This document shows, in pieces, positions 62,617 to 64,000 of a stretch of DNA of 64,000 nucleotides. The notes beneath the pieces are model-generated. The model was not told the DNA's origin. It saw nothing but the letters and a program-made list of their open reading frames with translations, and ran no database searches. The stretch is from an uncultured Saprospiraceae bacterium (GTDB lineage Bacteria; Bacteroidota; Bacteroidia; Chitinophagales; Saprospiraceae), in NCBI GenBank assembly GCA_937942435.1, contig CALDEM010000054.1, positions 62,001 to 126,000 on the forward strand, given 5' to 3'. Positions within the stretch are counted from its first letter, which is position 1; every line of letters starts with the position of its first letter. The position numbers and the translations under genes were made by a program.

Positions 62617-64000
62617 ATGTCTAATCTTAAACTATATAATAGTCTTTCTAAAGAGAAAGAAAGCTTCCAACCTATCAATGAAGGAGCCGTTGGCATGTAC
62701 GTCTGCGGACCTACTGTCTACAGTGATGTGCACCTCGGCAACATCAGAACTTTTATGAGTTTTGATGTGATCTATAGGTATTTGAAGTATCTCGGATATA
62801 AAGTCCGATACGTAAGAAACATCACAGACGTAGGACACCTTGTTGGAGACCTTGACGAAGGAGAGGATAAGATTGCCAAGAGAGCCAAACTAGAAAACAT
62901 CGAACCCATGGAAGTGGTTCAGAAGTATACTAATGGCTTTCATGAGATGATGAGGACATTTAACATCTCTGATCCTAATATAGAACCAACAGCGACAGGT
63001 CATATCATGGAGCAGATCCAGATGGTCCAAGACATCATCGACAATGGTTATGGCTACGTGGAAAACGGGTCTGTTTATTTTGATACGCTCAAGTTTCACG
63101 AAGAGCACAACTCCTATGGAAACCTATCAGGTAGAATCTTAGAGGACCTCTTGTCCGAGACGCGTGATCTTAAAAACCAATCTGAAAAGAGAAATCCAGC
63201 AGATTTCGCCATATGGATGAAAGCTGATGAAAGACACTTGATGAAGTGGTCTTCTCAATGGTCGGTTGGTTTTCCCGGGTGGCACTTGGAGTGTTCTGCT
63301 ATGAGCACCAAGTACTTGGGTAAGCATTTTGATATACATGGAGGCGGCAACGACCTAAAGTTTCCTCATCATGAAAACGAAGTAGCACAAAATATGGGTG
63401 CTTGTGGTTGTGCTCCTGCCAAATACTGGTTACACGCCAACATGCTCTTGATGAACGGCCGCAAGATGTCTAAGAGTGATGGCAATACTATCTCAGCGCA
63501 AGATTTATTTTCTGGAGAAAGTGAGCATGTCTCAAAAGGTTATAGTCCGATGTCTGTGCGCTTCTTTATGTTAATGGCGCACTATCGATCAACACTGGAC
63601 CTAAGTGACAAAGCACTTGAGGCGGCAGAGAAAGGTTATAAAAAACTGATGAACGCACATAGATATCTTCAACAGCTGAACCATGAGCCAACGGGTACAG
63701 TATCAGATGTCGATGAAAAAATAAGAGGGTTGACTGGTCAAGTCTTCGAAGAACTAGATGATGACTTCAATACACCAAAAGCATTAGCGAGACTTTTTGA
63801 ATTAGTCCCTATTGTAAATAGTTATAGAGACAACAAGCCAACGTTTAGGGAGGTCTCACAAGAGACGCTTGATGCACTAAAGAAGTGTTTTCAAGATGTG
63901 CTCATCAATATCATGGGACTCAATGATGAACTTAGTACAGATGGCGACGGCCATGGAGAAGCACTTGATGGAGTGATGAAATTGGTTATAGACTTAAGAC
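62617..64000 (+). CDS. cysS: Cysteinyl-tRNA synthetase, 3'-truncated by window edge
   Basis: Starts with [15 protein letters not shown] and runs off the right edge after 461 residues. The class I HIGH motif region reads [15 protein letters not shown], the zinc-site Cys and His residues are in MYVCGPT and [20 protein letters not shown] is present, and the KMSKS loop is RKMSKSDGN. It charges tRNA-Cys. It lies 19 bp after the EEP gene and is probably the last visible gene of the mutL operon. The missing C-terminal part would be short. Confidence 0.97.
   Translation, partial: MSNLKLYNSLSKEKESFQPINEGAVGMYVCGPTVYSDVHLGNIRTFMSFDVIYRYLKYLGYKVRYVRNITDVGHLVGDLDEGEDKIAKRAKLENIEPMEVVQKYTNGFHEMMRTFNISDPNIEPTATGHIMEQIQMVQDIIDNGYGYVENGSVYFDTLKFHEEHNSYGNLSGRILEDLLSETRDLKNQSEKRNPADFAIWMKADERHLMKWSSQWSVGFPGWHLECSAMSTKYLGKHFDIHGGGNDLKFPHHENEVAQNMGACGCAPAKYWLHANMLLMNGRKMSKSDGNTISAQDLFSGESEHVSKGYSPMSVRFFMLMAHYRSTLDLSDKALEAAEKGYKKLMNAHRYLQQLNHEPTGTVSDVDEKIRGLTGQVFEELDDDFNTPKALARLFELVPIVNSYRDNKPTFREVSQETLDALKKCFQDVLINIMGLNDELSTDGDGHGEALDGVMKLVIDLR

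Noticed and set aside
1-64000. Mobile elements, prophage, CRISPR arrays, toxin-antitoxin modules
   Set aside because: No transposase, integrase, repeat-spacer series or toxin-like gene pair was found; the region looks like stable core chromosome.

Overview
The window is an AT-rich stretch of chromosome from a member of the Bacteroidota. It is most likely an environmental, aerobic, gliding or secreting lineage such as Saprospiria or a relative; the class is an inference. Supporting signs are secreted proteins ending in gliding-motility (CHU_C) or type IX secretion (Por/T9SS) sorting domains, several lineage-restricted families (DUF4294-like and DUF6427-like proteins, a paired-rhomboid operon after mutL), a tRNA without encoded CCA, weak use of Shine-Dalgarno sequences, frequent TTG and GTG starts, and promoters of the Bacteroidota type (TTTG, 19-20 bases, TAnnTTTG). 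No insertion sequence, prophage, CRISPR array, rRNA operon or plasmid-type island is visible. Most of the window is ordinary core chromosome.

Layout. 1-5 kb: the end of a CHU_C surface protein, a very large secreted trypsin-like protease, a zinc metalloprotease and a CAU-anticodon tRNA. 5-9.4 kb: a lipoprotein M1 aminopeptidase, a decayed lipocalin-like fragment, and yqeY-rsmA. 9.4-14.3 kb: pdxA, a membrane protein, and a DsbD with a duplicated periplasmic domain. 14.3-21.3 kb: an unknown secreted protein, parE, cvpA, then a PAP2-like protein-dapD-sulfotransferase operon. 21.3-27.6 kb: a DUF4294-mvaD-rhodanese operon, an M24 peptidase, a small lipoprotein, recX and the ComM/YifB ATPase. 27.6-37 kb: an exported superoxide dismutase, an NHL-propeller lipoprotein, an acyl-CoA dehydrogenase, a TPR protein, phosphoglucose/phosphomannose isomerase, yraN, xylulokinase and two small unknowns. 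37-42.4 kb: a two-gene Na+/drug-type ABC exporter, then a leftward operon dtd-mazG-oppC-SpoIIE phosphatase. 42.4-49.8 kb: a 0.46-kb non-coding region with DnaA-box-like sites, ctaA, an alpha/beta hydrolase, a second M1 peptidase, a non-coding region holding three parS palindromes, a sulfatase and a small unknown. 49.8-64 kb: purine nucleoside phosphorylase, a 7-TM unknown, an AGCS symporter, uvrA, two Hsp20s, then a long rightward operon (unknown-mutL-rhomboid-rhomboid-EEP nuclease-cysS).

The most notable signal is not a gene. Three copies of the 16-bp palindrome TGTTCCACGTGGAACA, the ParB-binding parS site, lie within 209 bp at 47.35-47.56 kb. About 4.6 kb to the left, the 42.42-42.88 kb intergenic region carries one perfect DnaA box, several one-mismatch boxes, a 21-bp dyad and an AT-rich tract. 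Genes to the right run mostly rightward, and those immediately to the left run leftward. Together these suggest that the window covers the chromosomal origin domain (oriC plus the ParB loading zone), although dnaA and parAB are not in it. The parS call rests on direct sequence identity to known sites. The oriC call is an inference to be tested by cumulative GC skew.

Main pathways represented: periplasmic redox and protein turnover (DsbD, M1 x2, M24, trypsin-like, rhomboids), DNA repair and topology (uvrA, mutL, recX, parE), isoprenoid (mvaD), lysine (dapD), vitamin B6 (pdxA) and heme A (ctaA) biosynthesis, and translation quality control (dtd, rsmA, cysS).
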